Source: Vicia villosa
Taxonomy: Eukaryota; Streptophyta; Magnoliopsida; Fabales; Fabaceae
DNA: 64,000 bases
Assembly (NCBI RefSeq): GCF_029867415.1
Contig: NW_026705929.1
Span: 62,001 to 126,000, forward strand
Reading direction: 5' to 3'
Part shown: positions 37,236 through 48,700 of the stretch, piece after piece
Layout: the number at the start of each line of letters is the position of its first letter
Position numbering within the stretch: position 1 is the stretch's first letter
The notes under the pieces: generated by a model
What the model saw: the letters and a program-made list of their open reading frames with translations, nothing else
Databases searched by the model: none
What the model was told of the DNA's origin: nothing
Made by a program: the position numbers and the translations under genes

Positions 37236-37966
37236 GAGGAGGTTGTTTATACAAAATTGTGTCTAAATTGCTAGCCAATCGTATCAAGAAGGTTTTGAAG
37301 AGTATGATTTCATCTTCTCAGTCGGCCTTTGTGCCTGGCAGGCAAATGCTAGATGGGGTCCTGGCATTAAACGAAATTATTGATCATGCGAGAAAGGAAA
37401 AGAAGGAATGTTTTAAATTTAAAGTGGATTTTCAACAGGCGTATGACTATGTAAATTGGAAATTCTTGAGAGGTTTGTTTCAGAAATTTGGTTTTGGTAT
37501 CAATTGGTGCAAATGGATGGAAGCATGTATTTTCAATAGTTCGTTGTCAATCCTCGTCCATGGGAGCCCAATTAAAGACTTTTGGATGGAGAGGGGTCTG
37601 AGACAAGGAGACCTACTATCTCCTTTTCTTTTTACACTTGTCGTAGAAGGTTTGGCAAGTTTGGTCAAGAAGGCTGCAGAATTGGGGAAATTTAAGGATT
37701 ACAAGTTGAGTAGTGACTTGGAGGTGAGGATCTTACAATTTGCAAATGATACAGTGATTGTGGGAAGTGGTTGTTGGGAAAATCTTTGGAGCATTAAAGA
37801 TATCTTTAGGGGATTTGAATTAGTTTTCGGGTTAAAGGTTAATTTTTGCAAAATTAAGAGTTGTGGAGTAAATTTAGAGGAGAACTTCTTGGATAATACG
37901 TCTCAGTTTCTTTATTGTTGTAGAGACGTGTTGCCTTTCAAATTCTTGAGTATTCTAGTTGGGTCT
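37236..37966 (+). mobile_element. 5' fragment of a truncated LINE (L1-type) with reverse transcriptase
   Basis: The reading frame GTG-initiated at 37259 continues from 'CLYKIVSKLLANRIKKVL' and shows RT motifs: 'SAFVPGRQMLDGVLALNEII', 'KVDFQQAYDYVNWKFL', 'GLRQGDLLSPFLFTLVVEGL' and 'LQFANDTVIVG'. The usual F/Y-A-D-D catalytic motif reads F-A-N-D, so the enzyme is predicted dead. The endonuclease and the RT N-terminus are missing, with a stop codon just before the similarity starts, consistent with 5' truncation. The Ogre-like element interrupts it at 37967; the rest continues at 59789. Confidence 0.9.
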
Positions 37967-39676
37967 TGTCATACCCCAAATTTGTCCTACCCTATAACTT
38001 CTAACTGGCTTAGGTTTTGCCTTCATGTACATACATTACTTAGGTCATAACTCACACTCATGCATTCATATCATTGGTGCTATTCAAAGGCTAGCAAGAA
38101 AAGCTCTGTTGCAAAGAAGTTTGATCAGAGAATAAGAAAACAGAGGTATAATCATGTGGCTCTATGTTCATTAAATTCCTCCTGGATTGGGGTGTCTCTC
38201 TGCTTCAAGTCAGGGAATTGATTGAAGAGTGCAAGCTTGCAAATCGTCTGGTTCTTTAAATCAGGGTTTCTTTGACCAAAGTCAACCAGTTAGCTTTCTG
38301 GTCAACATTTAATCAGGAATGGCTTCTATGTGTGGAAAACTTCTCATGCTGACCTTGTGGAGGTGTTTGTTTGACTGGAGTTGACTGGAAGAGATTTAAT
38401 CGGGAATTTCATCAATAGTCGGAAAAATCAGAACAGTTGACTTTTGGGTCAAAATCAGAAGAATTATTCAAATGTTGACTTTTGGTGGAAAATCGGGCAA
38501 GAAAATTCGAAGAATGGATAAAATCGGGAGTTTGACAAAAAGTTGCCAAAATAGCAAAAAGACAAGTTCCCAACACTTAGAAAAATTTTTGGAACTTTAA
38601 ATCTTGATGAGCAGTCAACTTCGAGCCTGGATTACACGTGTCTAGAGGATTTATTTCAAAGAAAGTCAAACATCAATATTGTTCAAATCATGGAGGTGAA
38701 CAATTTTGTAGTTGACCTCTTTTCCATTTGAAGATCGGATCAAAAGTTATTCAAGATCAAAGTTGAACATTTTCATTGGAATACAAGTCAAATTGCAAGA
38801 CAAAATTCTGGGCAGTGTGACACGTTTCATCGAACAGGTGGTGTGCTTACTTTGAGATTGATTTCAGAGATATACAAGTGTGCTTTGAAAGGAATTTTGG
38901 TGTGAATCTACTCTTTTCTATGCCCTCTACCCAATGAAACAAGAATGAAGCAAATTGAGTGTGTGTTGAACCATTTATGAAGCCTCAAAGTCATGCCTTC
39001 ATCAAGCCACCATTGCATGGCAAGTTGAGCCAAGTTCTAGGGCACGCGTGTGTCATTTCCACAAACACGTGGTGGGTCAGCTTTGAGTCCAATTATTATT
39101 CTCCACAAATCTCCATTTTAAATAATCTTGGTATCAAAATCCCCCTTGCTACGTCCTCCTTCCAACGAGCCATGGATTACATCACTTGGACAAATGATGG
39201 ACAAGTTAGGAAACCCCAAAGTCAGGCCTCGACCCAATCTCGCTTCTGCCAAGAACGTGAGCCTCAACCCAGGCCAGGTGCGTGTAAGCCAAGCAGGTGG
39301 GACATGGTGTTTTCATTGCATATTTTGAGTGACCTCCAGCCTTCATTCTAACAAACTTCCAACACCAATCCTTCTATACTCCATCCCCTCTTCTCATCGG
39401 GCCAAAGTTTAATCCAAACGGTGAAGTACATTGAGAATTATGTGTGTGCAAAGAGAGCTACATGAAGTGTTCTTGGTGCAAGGCATTGGCAAAAGGAAGA
39501 ACATCCATCACTGCAAGGGCACGCATGTCTTTTCCATAAAATCCCATGCACATGCTGCTCATGTGAAAGGCTCACCAGAAGCTTACCACAAGTGCATAAC
39601 CTTCGTTCACTAAGCTTACGGGAAAGATTGACTACATCACGCTCCCACCATAACAACCATACACGCCCACCCCTCA

Positions 39677-39684
39677 TATATAAG
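39677..39684 (+). promoter_or_regulatory. TATA box of the 5' LTR promoter
   Basis: TATATAAG in a CT-rich context about 1.7 kb into the LTR, followed by 'aataacaccttcacaactca' and pyrimidine-rich DNA. The likely transcription start is about 30 bases downstream, giving a U3 near 1.7 kb and a long R-U5. The same box is at 56778-56785 in the 3' LTR. Confidence 0.65.
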
Positions 39685-41811
39685 AATAACACCTTCACAA
39701 CTCAAGCCCTCTCTCACTTTTCACTCTCTCAAAAACCTCTCATCATTCTCTCTACCCTCACTTCACGATTCTCTTCACTCTCTCTACAAAAGAAAGAAAG
39801 TTTGTTACACTTTCTAACAAACTTCTTCATCTCAAAACCATCACCATCACCTTCAGCTTCATCCCCCACCTTCAACCATGACGAACGGCATCGCCACCTT
39901 GTAACCACCATGGCAACGACCTTCGTTTCCATCTTCATCATCTTCTCCGTATAACCGTCAACTCTACGTAACCTTCAAGACCTGTCATCATCATTCTATC
40001 GCTTCCAAGATTCATCTCTGCAAAGTAATGTGATGTCATTCTCCAGTCAAGGATCTACGTAAGGTTCATAGTGCAAGCATCAACAACATCAAAGGCTCCG
40101 ATCTGTGAAGCTTCGCTCTCGTTGCAATATCTCGAAACTAGTAAGCCTCACAGTCTCACTCAGCATGCATAGATGATAATCTTAGGTCATATAGAACTGG
40201 CTATGCGTTTTTAGATCTCATTACTTGATATGATTCTTGGATCTGTTATCAAAGATCGTTCTCTCTAAATTTCTGAGCATGTTCGAACTAAGAATGGAAG
40301 TATGAACCTCTGGATAGCATTAGTTTGCATTTTAGTAAAGGTTCCGGTGGCTTAGGGTTTTACAAACGCCTTCGGTTTAGGCGTTAGAAGAAGAATTAAC
40401 AAAAGATAATCGTGGATTCATGATCAGCGTAAAAAACCGAGTGGAAAGGCATGAGCTTTTTAAAATTCTGGAAAAAACGCCTGGTCTCCGCCGTGAAACA
40501 CGTCGTAGAAGATGACCGGAGCGGTGCTCCGGCGACGGCTTTTTATTTTATTCTTTTTTCTCCGTCCGATGACGTGTAGCCTTGCTATTGGCTCCTATCC
40601 CATTCTCTGGCGTTTCTGTCTTATCCGCATGGTTAGCATGAGTGGTGGAGCATTCTGATTGGTGTGTAGATTCATGTTTGTCTTCTAGTGACTTAAAGGG
40701 TGACTTGACCTATTGATTTGTATGTGCATAAGAATTTCACGTTACCTTTTAATGAAACTATAGCACATAAATGAAAAGCACATGCCATAGTCAGTAATAA
40801 ATGTAATTAATTGCTGAATGAAACAAAAATGGAAATAGAGTAGATGGTGTGATCGCTGGGCCTCACTTGTGGTGGGCCTGTAATGTTTTTTGATTGACAC
40901 CCTTGCTTCGCTAATGCACCTACAGTCTTGTGAATGAGGGCCCAAGCGCCTTGCTTTCTCCACCCCCTGGATTAGGCCCAGATGCATTATAACATAGATT
41001 TTAGTTCATAATAAAATTGCTGATGCACCCCATGCAGTTTAGATTTTAGTTTTTATTTTTAATTTTGTTTTCTTCTATTTTTAGCTCATAATCCTTTTTA
41101 ACTCAAATATAAAATGTATAAAAATGCTTTTAGATATTTTAGGCTATGTGAATAACTTCCATAATTTTTGTGATTTTTTTTAGTTGTCGTAATAGCTTTA
41201 ATAAATCGTTTTGTCCATATGCGCAAATGTCCTTTTGATCTTAATTCCTTTTGTAAATGAATTGTTAATTGACTTAGGATTAGAATTTAATCTCGATTCT
41301 TGTTGTACGAGCTCAATTGACATGTATAGAATTGGATTTTGGTTTCTTGGTAGATTTTAATTCTTGACTTTTAATTAGACTTTGATTTCTTTTAATTGAT
41401 CTTGCTTTCTTGTATGTTTTAGAATTTGCTTAGCGTAGTATAGAGTTAGAATTCCCTTAACACCAATAAAACTCATAAAAAAAATAGTAGATTTTTAGGT
41501 TAATTTTGACATTTAATTTCCTCCACAAAAAGGGTCATAAAAATAGTTTTTGTGTTTAGTTTTGCATTAAGGTTTGAATTGCTTTTGTATCATTTACATG
41601 TTGATTTCTATATGATTTTGTGTGACTTTGTTACTTGACTTTGGCCATATCTTTTGGCCTATTTTTAGACTCCATTAGACATAAATAGGAATTAGACAAC
41701 TTAGATTAGAATTTAGGGATAGTTCCCTTTCTTCATTCTCTTTCTTTTCAACTTTTAAAATACTTAATAAAAACCTGACAAAGATCATACTGTCACACTT
41801 CTGATATATGG

Positions 41812-42005
41812 TGGGAAAGAAATGATTGGGGCGTAGGCCCCGATGTACGTTCTTCCCCACGTAGTAGAAAAGAAATGATTGGGGTGTAGGCCCCGATGTA
41901 CGTTCTTTTCTACTAAACGGAAAGAAATGATTGGAATGTAGATTTCGATGTATTTCTTATCCGTCATTTAGAGAATCGATTGTGGTGTAGACCTCGATGT
42001 GCATT
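41812..42005. repeat. Imperfect tandem repeat in the LTR (about 60 bp, four copies)
   Basis: 'aaagaaatgattggggtgta' then 'ggccccgatgtacgttct' is repeated. The first two copies are close and the next two diverged ('tagatttcgatgt', 'tagacctcgatgt'). Each copy is bracketed by short inverted arms such as 'gtagaaaag' and 'cttttctac'. The same array is at about 58914-59107. Confidence 0.8.
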
Positions 42006-42683
42006 CTCTAAATATTCAAAAAACAAACAAAATCCTTTTGGTATGATCTAAGTCACAAAGTTAAAATCCCCATAAAAAACACCAATCAAAAACACATAAA
42101 ACACTAATAAATGGTCAGATTTAAAACAAAGTAAGGAAGTGATGCGAAGCCTTGTAGTGGGTCTTCGTCATCATGGAATTACCCTTAAAAGATACAAACC
42201 AATTCTCTCTCTCTTCCCTCTTTTCTTAAGGGCATTGTTATCTCCGCTCCATTGCATCCTAGGCTGTCCCTTATGCAAGAGCGCGAGCGTTAACTCCGCC
42301 CAACTAAAAAACACAAAAACAAACAGAAAAACGTGAGCCGAGCTACGGTAACTCTGATTCCTGAAAAGGATACGTAGGCAGCGGGGTAGGGCCCGTGCGA
42401 GTACAATTCTTTATTTTCCCTACATTTTGCATTCATTCGCATTTAGACATAGACATAGACATAGACACACCCTTTAGATAGAAACAAACATAGGTGGATA
42501 CCATCGAGTACGATGGGCGCGAGGGGTGCTAATACCTTCCCCTCGCGTAACCGACTCCCGTACCTAGATCCTCTGGTCGCAAGACCCTGTTCCTTCCTTT
42601 GTTAGGTTTTCTGATATCCCTTTCCCTTATGGGATAAATATATTGGTGGCGACTCTGTTCATTTTTCGCGAGCGTGCGACAGC

Positions 42684-42701
42684 TGGCGACTCTGCTGGGG
42701 A
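42684..42701 (+). promoter_or_regulatory. Primer-binding site (tRNA-Arg type)
   Basis: TGGCGACTCTGCTGGGGA, complementary to the expected 3' end of a plant tRNA-Arg, two bases after the LTR. Confidence 0.9.
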
Positions 42702-43520
42702 TGTTGCTAGACCTGTTGCTGGTCCATCCTTAGTGAGTCGATCCTAGCCTATCCGTTTGTTTGTTTATTTACTGGGTGTGCTATGTTTTGTCTATACGTG
42801 CCTTTATTTATTTTATGTATTTATTTTATGTTTCGCATGTCCTGTTTACTTTCCCGCTCGCATATCATATTTATTTTCCGCATGCATCTGGACTATATTA
42901 TGGGTCTCCGTGGAGGCCACATATTTTCACTGTTTGCAGGTTGGGTGGGATTGTTTCTATGAGGTAAAAAGCCCAATACCCAGGCCAGAGTTGACACATA
43001 GGATACCTAGGATAGAGTGGATAGTCATGACGCCGATGAGATGTCAGGTCTTGTCTAGTGCGATCATGAGACCCACGCCCAGTCGAGGTCCAAATGGGGT
43101 ATCATTGTTGGCATGTAGATGCAACAACATTGGTGCCTCAGGAGGACTGATAACGCTGGTTGCCATTTTGACCTACCCTGACCTAGACTACACCCGTGAG
43201 TGGGGAGGGATATACATGACAGGTACCGTTGGTGACTATTTGGTTCCGTTGGTGACTATTTGGTTCTCTTGTTGACTATTTGGTTCTATTGATGATTATG
43301 GTTCTTCTGGTTCTCTGATCTATGCCGGACCTTTGATCCTATGATATCTTCTTGCTCAGAATTATTGCCTTGGTCCCTCCATGTCGTGGGGACCCAATCT
43401 GCATCATTTTCATCATAGCATGTTTAAATTTCAAAAAAAAAAAAGAAAGAAAAGAAAAAAGTTAATTCTCATTTGCATGTCATTTTTCAGGGTACCCCAA
43501 AATATCAACCTCCGTCAAGA
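42702..43520 (+). other. Leader of the Ogre-like element, with splice-site-like signals
   Basis: Non-coding leader between PBS and ORF1. A donor-like GAG|GTAAAA occurs with GT at 42964-42965. An acceptor-like CATTTTTCAG|G ends at 43490, about 30 bases before the ORF1 ATG, after an A/G-rich stretch. The small ORFs at 42757-43275 are not recognised. Confidence 0.45.
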
Positions 43521-45377
43521 ATGGATAACAATGTGACAGTCAACCAAGGAGTTACAAGGCGCACACACACTTATACTTTCCATCGCGAGGGTATGGTTCA
43601 GTTGGGACAATTGGGTGAATTGGTCACTGGTCATAATGAAACAGTGTTCAGTGACAACTATGGCAACATATTATCTCTTCTGTACTCGCGTGTCGACGAA
43701 TGGGCCTTATCTACTCTTCTTCAGTTCTACGACCCAGATATCCGTTGTTTCACATTTTCAGATTATCAGCTAGCTCCCACTCTCGAAGAGTACTCTTACC
43801 TCCTCAACATCAAGATTCAACACAGAGTGCCTTTTGTTTGTGTCCCGGAGAAACCTAGGTTGGATTACATTGCCAACGCTCTTTATTTGAGCTTGGGAGA
43901 TGTTCATGATAACTGGAAGAAGAATGGTGATACTCATGGCTTCTACATGAGTTTCTTGGTTGAAAAAGCTCAAGAATTTGCTGACAAAGGAATATGGGGG
44001 GCTTTCAATGCTATTTTGGCCGCTCTGATCTATGGAATTGTGATGTTTCCCAACATTCACAAGTTCGTTGATTTGGCTGCTATATGTCTTTTTATGGACA
44101 AGAATCCAATCCCCACCCTATTGGCTGACACATATTATTCCATTCACTCTCGGCATGGTAAAAGGGGGGCTATTCGAGGTTGCTTGCCGCTGTTGTATAA
44201 CTGGTTCAAATCTCACTTGCCTGCTAGTGGTCCGTTTGTTACCTCTACTCAGAAATGGTCTCAGAGAATCATGGGACTTACTGCAAATGACATCGTATGG
44301 TATCAACTCCGAACAGGCATATCTGAAGTCATTATTAGGTGCGGAAACTTTGGTAACGTCCCGCTCATTGGGACAAGAGGATGTATTAACTACAACCCAG
44401 TTCTTGCTCTTCGTCAGTTGGGCTATACCATGAAGAGTGGGCCTTCGGATAGGGAGATTCACCAATCCGTGTACTTTGAAAAGGGAACTGACCCTGTAGC
44501 GCTTGAGGAAATCAGGAAGGCCTGGAATAACATTCATATAGGTGAGAGATCCACTCTGGGAGCCAAGAATGCCATTGCTATGGAGCCCTACACCGATTGG
44601 GTTAAGGAGAGAGTCAAGACACTTTTGTTACCATTCCCGGAGGTTCCTCTCTTGTATGCACAACCTCCGAAGATATCAGAAACTATGGTATCAAGGGAAC
44701 GTTTTGACCAGGTCCGCGTCGCCAATTTGAGACTGAAAGAGAAAGATAGAGATATGGATTTGAAGCGCTATTTCCTTAAGCAGACAAAGAATGAACTGGC
44801 CCGTGAACTTAAAACTCTCAAAGGAGAGTCTTCTCAAGCCAGGAAGAGGGTTAGAACTGAAAAGGACGGAAAAGCTGTTGTTGCTCCTACTGAAGACCCT
44901 CAAAAGGTTATAGAAAAGACTATAAAGGAAGAAAAAGAGAAGCTCAGACGAGAGTACCAAGAAGACCTGAAAGCCCACAAGCTCCGACTGGAGAAAGAAA
45001 CCAAATATGAGTTGAGGACCATGAAGAAGAAACTGGAAGAGGAGACCACTCAGAGAATAGCAGTTGAGACCCAACTGAAAGGAAGTCACCTCCGCACCGC
45101 CCGACTAGCTGAAGAGAATGTCAAGCTCAGAGATCAAATGATGAGTGAAGCAAATGCACTTGAGAAGACCTATATCCCAGAATGCAAAGGGTGTGACGAA
45201 CTTAGGGATTGCTGCAAGAATCTAGACACGCAGTTATTCCGAAAGGATGAAGTGATCCAAAGCCTTGTCAAAGGAAGAGATCGGGAGGCGACTAAGAAGC
45301 TGTTTGACGAAACAAAGAAGTGGAGTGACGCCCATTTCAGACAAGGAGGACCTTTGTTCTACATTGAGATGAAGTGA
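43521..45377 (+). CDS. Ogre ORF1 protein (DUF7745-like domain plus coiled coil)
   Basis: I choose the ATG at 43521 (MDNNVTVNQG, 618 aa) because the region before it looks like a splice acceptor; an upstream in-frame ATG at 43473 overlaps that signal. Residues about 15-390 form a globular, Trp- and aromatic-rich domain ('DEWALSTLLQFYDPDIRCFT', 'PTLEEYSYLL', 'FNAILAALIYGIVMFPNI', 'LPLLYNWFKSHL'), resembling the DUF7745-type proteins abundant in legume genomes. Residues about 400-590 are strongly charged with heptad-like Leu/Lys/Glu spacing, a probable long coiled coil. 'CKGCDELRDCC' follows near the end. An ORF before gag is a known trait of Ogre elements; its function is unknown. The ORF is intact. 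Confidence 0.85.
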   Translation: MDNNVTVNQGVTRRTHTYTFHREGMVQLGQLGELVTGHNETVFSDNYGNILSLLYSRVDEWALSTLLQFYDPDIRCFTFSDYQLAPTLEEYSYLLNIKIQHRVPFVCVPEKPRLDYIANALYLSLGDVHDNWKKNGDTHGFYMSFLVEKAQEFADKGIWGAFNAILAALIYGIVMFPNIHKFVDLAAICLFMDKNPIPTLLADTYYSIHSRHGKRGAIRGCLPLLYNWFKSHLPASGPFVTSTQKWSQRIMGLTANDIVWYQLRTGISEVIIRCGNFGNVPLIGTRGCINYNPVLALRQLGYTMKSGPSDREIHQSVYFEKGTDPVALEEIRKAWNNIHIGERSTLGAKNAIAMEPYTDWVKERVKTLLLPFPEVPLLYAQPPKISETMVSRERFDQVRVANLRLKEKDRDMDLKRYFLKQTKNELARELKTLKGESSQARKRVRTEKDGKAVVAPTEDPQKVIEKTIKEEKEKLRREYQEDLKAHKLRLEKETKYELRTMKKKLEEETTQRIAVETQLKGSHLRTARLAEENVKLRDQMMSEANALEKTYIPECKGCDELRDCCKNLDTQLFRKDEVIQSLVKGRDREATKKLFDETKKWSDAHFRQGGPLFYIEMK

Positions 45378-45758
45378 TAATTGAATTTGTTTGTAGATCA
45401 CCACCAGATTTGTTGGATGGGGTCTCTAATGTTCTTTATATTGAAACATTGTTATTTGTGTATGAACCTACTCGCCTTAGGGAGCTATTATGAATGAAAT
45501 GAATTGCTTTCCGTTTTCACTTGATATCTCTCTCATCACGTTGTTATTTGTTCTTGACCATCAATTCGATTTTGGATACCCTGAAGATGACACAACACAT
45601 CATATGCACACATGCACACATACATTCACATTGTCACATTGCATTTTTCAGGTTATTATACAAGACACTAATTGGGGTCCCTTACAGAACAGATTTCTTT
45701 TCCGACGACGAAGCTGACTTTCTTACATCCTTACCGCACCAGGAGCAACGAGAGAATC
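45378..45758 (+). other. Spacer between ORF1 and gag with a splice-acceptor-like site
   Basis: AT-rich spacer. TTGCATTTTTCAG|G ends at 45651, very like the site before ORF1. It could receive a splice from the leader to express gag-pol separately. No gene recognised. Confidence 0.4.
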
Positions 45759-48700
45759 ATGGATCAGTTTGAACAGAATCAAGCTGCCCTCCGTAGGGAT
45801 ATGGATATTATGGGGGAAAGAATGACCCAACTTATGGAGACTCTCCATGTCGTTGTCCAAGGACAAGAAGAGCTCAGAAAGAGCGTTGCTGGATTGATCA
45901 AGGATACTCCTACTAACTCTGCTGATGGGGGAGTAAAAACTAAGGAGATTCCTGTTGAGGGTATAGCAAAGGTAGTGGATGACCACCATGAGGTTATTGA
46001 TCTTGAACATGATCTTACTGCTGAGTTGACCGAGACTGCTAAGATGTACCAAGCTCTCGAAGAACGCCTTAAGGCCGTTGAGGTTGCTAAAACTTCGAGT
46101 TTCGACACTGCTGCTTTGAGCTTGGTACCTGGAATTGTTATTCCACCGAAGTTCAAGGTGCCAGATTTTGATAAGTACAAGGGAGTTACTTGCCTAGAAA
46201 CTCACATTCGTTCTTACTGTCGTAAGATGGCCGCTCACGCCGAGAACGAACCTCTGCTTATGCATTTCTTCCAGGACAGTCTCACAGGAGCCCCGTTGGA
46301 GTGGTATATGAAACTTGAGAGGGCCAATGTCAGTACTTGGGGAGGACTTGTTGATGCCTTCTTGAAACAATACCACTACAATACTGCTATGGCTCCTAGC
46401 CGCGCTCAATTGCAAAATATGTCACAAAAGTCTGAAGAATCTTTCAAAGAATACGCCCAGAGGTGGCGTGAACTTGCTGCTCGAGTTCAACCTCCTCTTC
46501 TCGACCGAGAATTGATTGATCTATTTATGGGTACTCTGAAAGGGCCGTACCTTCAGCACATGGTTAGTAATACTTCTCCATCCTTCTCAGATGTGGTCAT
46601 CATTGGTGAACGGGTTGAGAACTGTGTAAAAGCTGGTACCATTCAGGGTGTTACTAGTCCTGGCAACTCAAGTAGTAATGGTAAGAAGCCGTATTCTGGG
46701 TTTATGAAGAAGAAAGAAGGTGAAACCAGTACTGCTTCAGTTGACCAAGGTCGAACTCCAGTATACTCTGCTGTTCCACCTCCTTACTACCCGATGCCAT
46801 ATGCTGTTCCCAATCCGTATGCCCCTCAGGCATACGCTGCTGCATTTCCACAACCATGGATGACACCCCAACAGCCTTTCGTACCACAACAACAAGTTGC
46901 TGCTCCTCAGAATCGTCAACAGAATCCTAGGCCTCAAGGTCAAAGAGCTCCACAAAGGCAGAGGTACCCTGATAGGCGTATAGATCCGATTCCGATGCCA
47001 TATGCCCAACTCCTTCCCCAATTACTTGCTGGTCAGTTGGTGCAACTCCGTGAAATGGGCCCTCCGCCTAGTCCTCTTCCTCCAGGATATGATGCTAATG
47101 CTCGTTGTGAATTCCACTCAGGCGCTCCAGGCCATACGATCGAAAAGTGTAAAGCGTTAAAATACAAAGTCCAGGATCTTCTCGATGACAAGCTCATCTC
47201 GTTCACTCCTACTGGTCCTAATGTGCAGAATAATCCTATGCCTCCTCATGCTGGTGCGACCAATGCTATTGAGTTATGTGATGATCAGATCCTGGTAAAT
47301 GATGTTAATGAGGTTAGGATGCCGCTAGCAGTTGTCAGAGAGTATCTTATGCAACAAAAGGTTTTGTGTGAACTACATGACTACTGTTTGCAATGTTCTT
47401 CCAACCCTGAGGAATGCACTAGGTTGAAAGAAGAAATCCAGAAAGTAATGGATGAAGGTGTCCTTAGAGTGGAAAAAATTATTCCTGATGACGAAGTGGC
47501 TATTCTAGAGATCCCTTATTCTCCTGCTGATACGACGAAAGCCCAAAGTACTCCTTTGATCATCCATACTCCAAGTACTCCCTTGGTCATTCAGGCTCCG
47601 AGTACTCCCTTGGCCATTCAGGCTCCGAGAACTCCGTTGGTTATTCAGGTTCCAGATGCCCCTCTGACCCCTTCAACCTCATCTCTCGTTCCCTCTCCTG
47701 TGAGTAATTCCAAGGCTGTTCCTTGGAGTTATAATGCTGTGTATATCCGAGGAAAGAAATATGATTGTCCTCCAGTGGGTAATTCGAGCATCACCAATAT
47801 TACTGGCACTAGTGGCATTACCCGTAGTGGTCGGATCTTTGCTGCCCCTCTTCCACTTCCTAAAGAAACCAACAAGGATGCTAGTGCGCAAGCAAAGGGG
47901 AAGCAAGTTGCTATCGACCCTCCTGTAACACGTAATGCACAAGATGTCGAGCAACTCTTGAGGATCATTAAGAAAAGTGATTACAAAGTGATTGATCAAC
48001 TCGATCAAACTCAAGCTAAGATCTCTATCTTGTCCCTTTTGGTGCACTCGGAAGCTCATCGTAATGCTCTAATGAAAGTTCTGGCTTCCGCTCATGTGAC
48101 TCAAGACATTACTGTGCCTCAATTTGAAGGGGTTGTGACCAACATTGCTGCTGGTAACTGTTTGGGTTTTTGTGATGAGGAACTTCCACCCGAGGGTAGA
48201 GCATACAACAAAGCATTGCATATCTCCGTCAAGTGTTTGGATGCTGTGTTGTCTCGAGTTCTGATTGATACAGGTTCTTCTCTTAACGTGATGCCCAAGG
48301 CCACTTTGTTTAAGCTGAGTATGGATGGGATTATGATGAGACCATGCACTATGAATGTTAGAGCATTTGATGGTTCTAGAAGGTCCGTAGAAGGAGAAAT
48401 TGATCTGCCAGTCTTGATTGGTCCTCACATGTTCTACATTGCCTTCTACGTTATGGATATAAACCCTTCGTACACTTGCCTCTTGGGTCGTCCTTGGATT
48501 CATGCTGCTGGAGCTGTGACATCTACTCTCCATCAGTGCTTGAAATTTGTTGTGAACGACAAGATTGTTGTGATCACTGGTGAAGAGGATTTGATAGTCA
48601 ATAATCTGGCATCATACCGTTATGTTGAAGTGGAGGAAGAGATACAAGAGACACCTTTTCAAGCCTTAGAGATTGTGTCAGTTGATAAACTCCCCGTGAC

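Larger units (their letters stand above)
37967..42681 (+). repeat. 5' LTR of the Ogre-like element
   Basis: It starts TGTCATACCCCAAATTTG after GGTCT and ends GAGCGTGCGACA two bases before the PBS. The ORFs inside it (for example 38959-39351) are repeated in the 3' LTR and show no known similarity. An imperfect roughly 60-bp tandem repeat lies at 41812-42005. A block 'ggtggcgactctg' stands near the end, as in the other Ogre-like LTRs. Confidence 0.95.

Noticed and set aside
38959..39351. 130-codon ORF in the Ogre-like LTRs (also 56060-56452)
   Set aside because: Present twice only because the LTR is duplicated; it lies in U3 upstream of the TATA box and would not be in the element's own RNA start region.
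43770..44537. Minus-strand and second-frame ORFs inside ORF1, gag-pro and pol
   Set aside because: Shadows of the real plus-strand genes.
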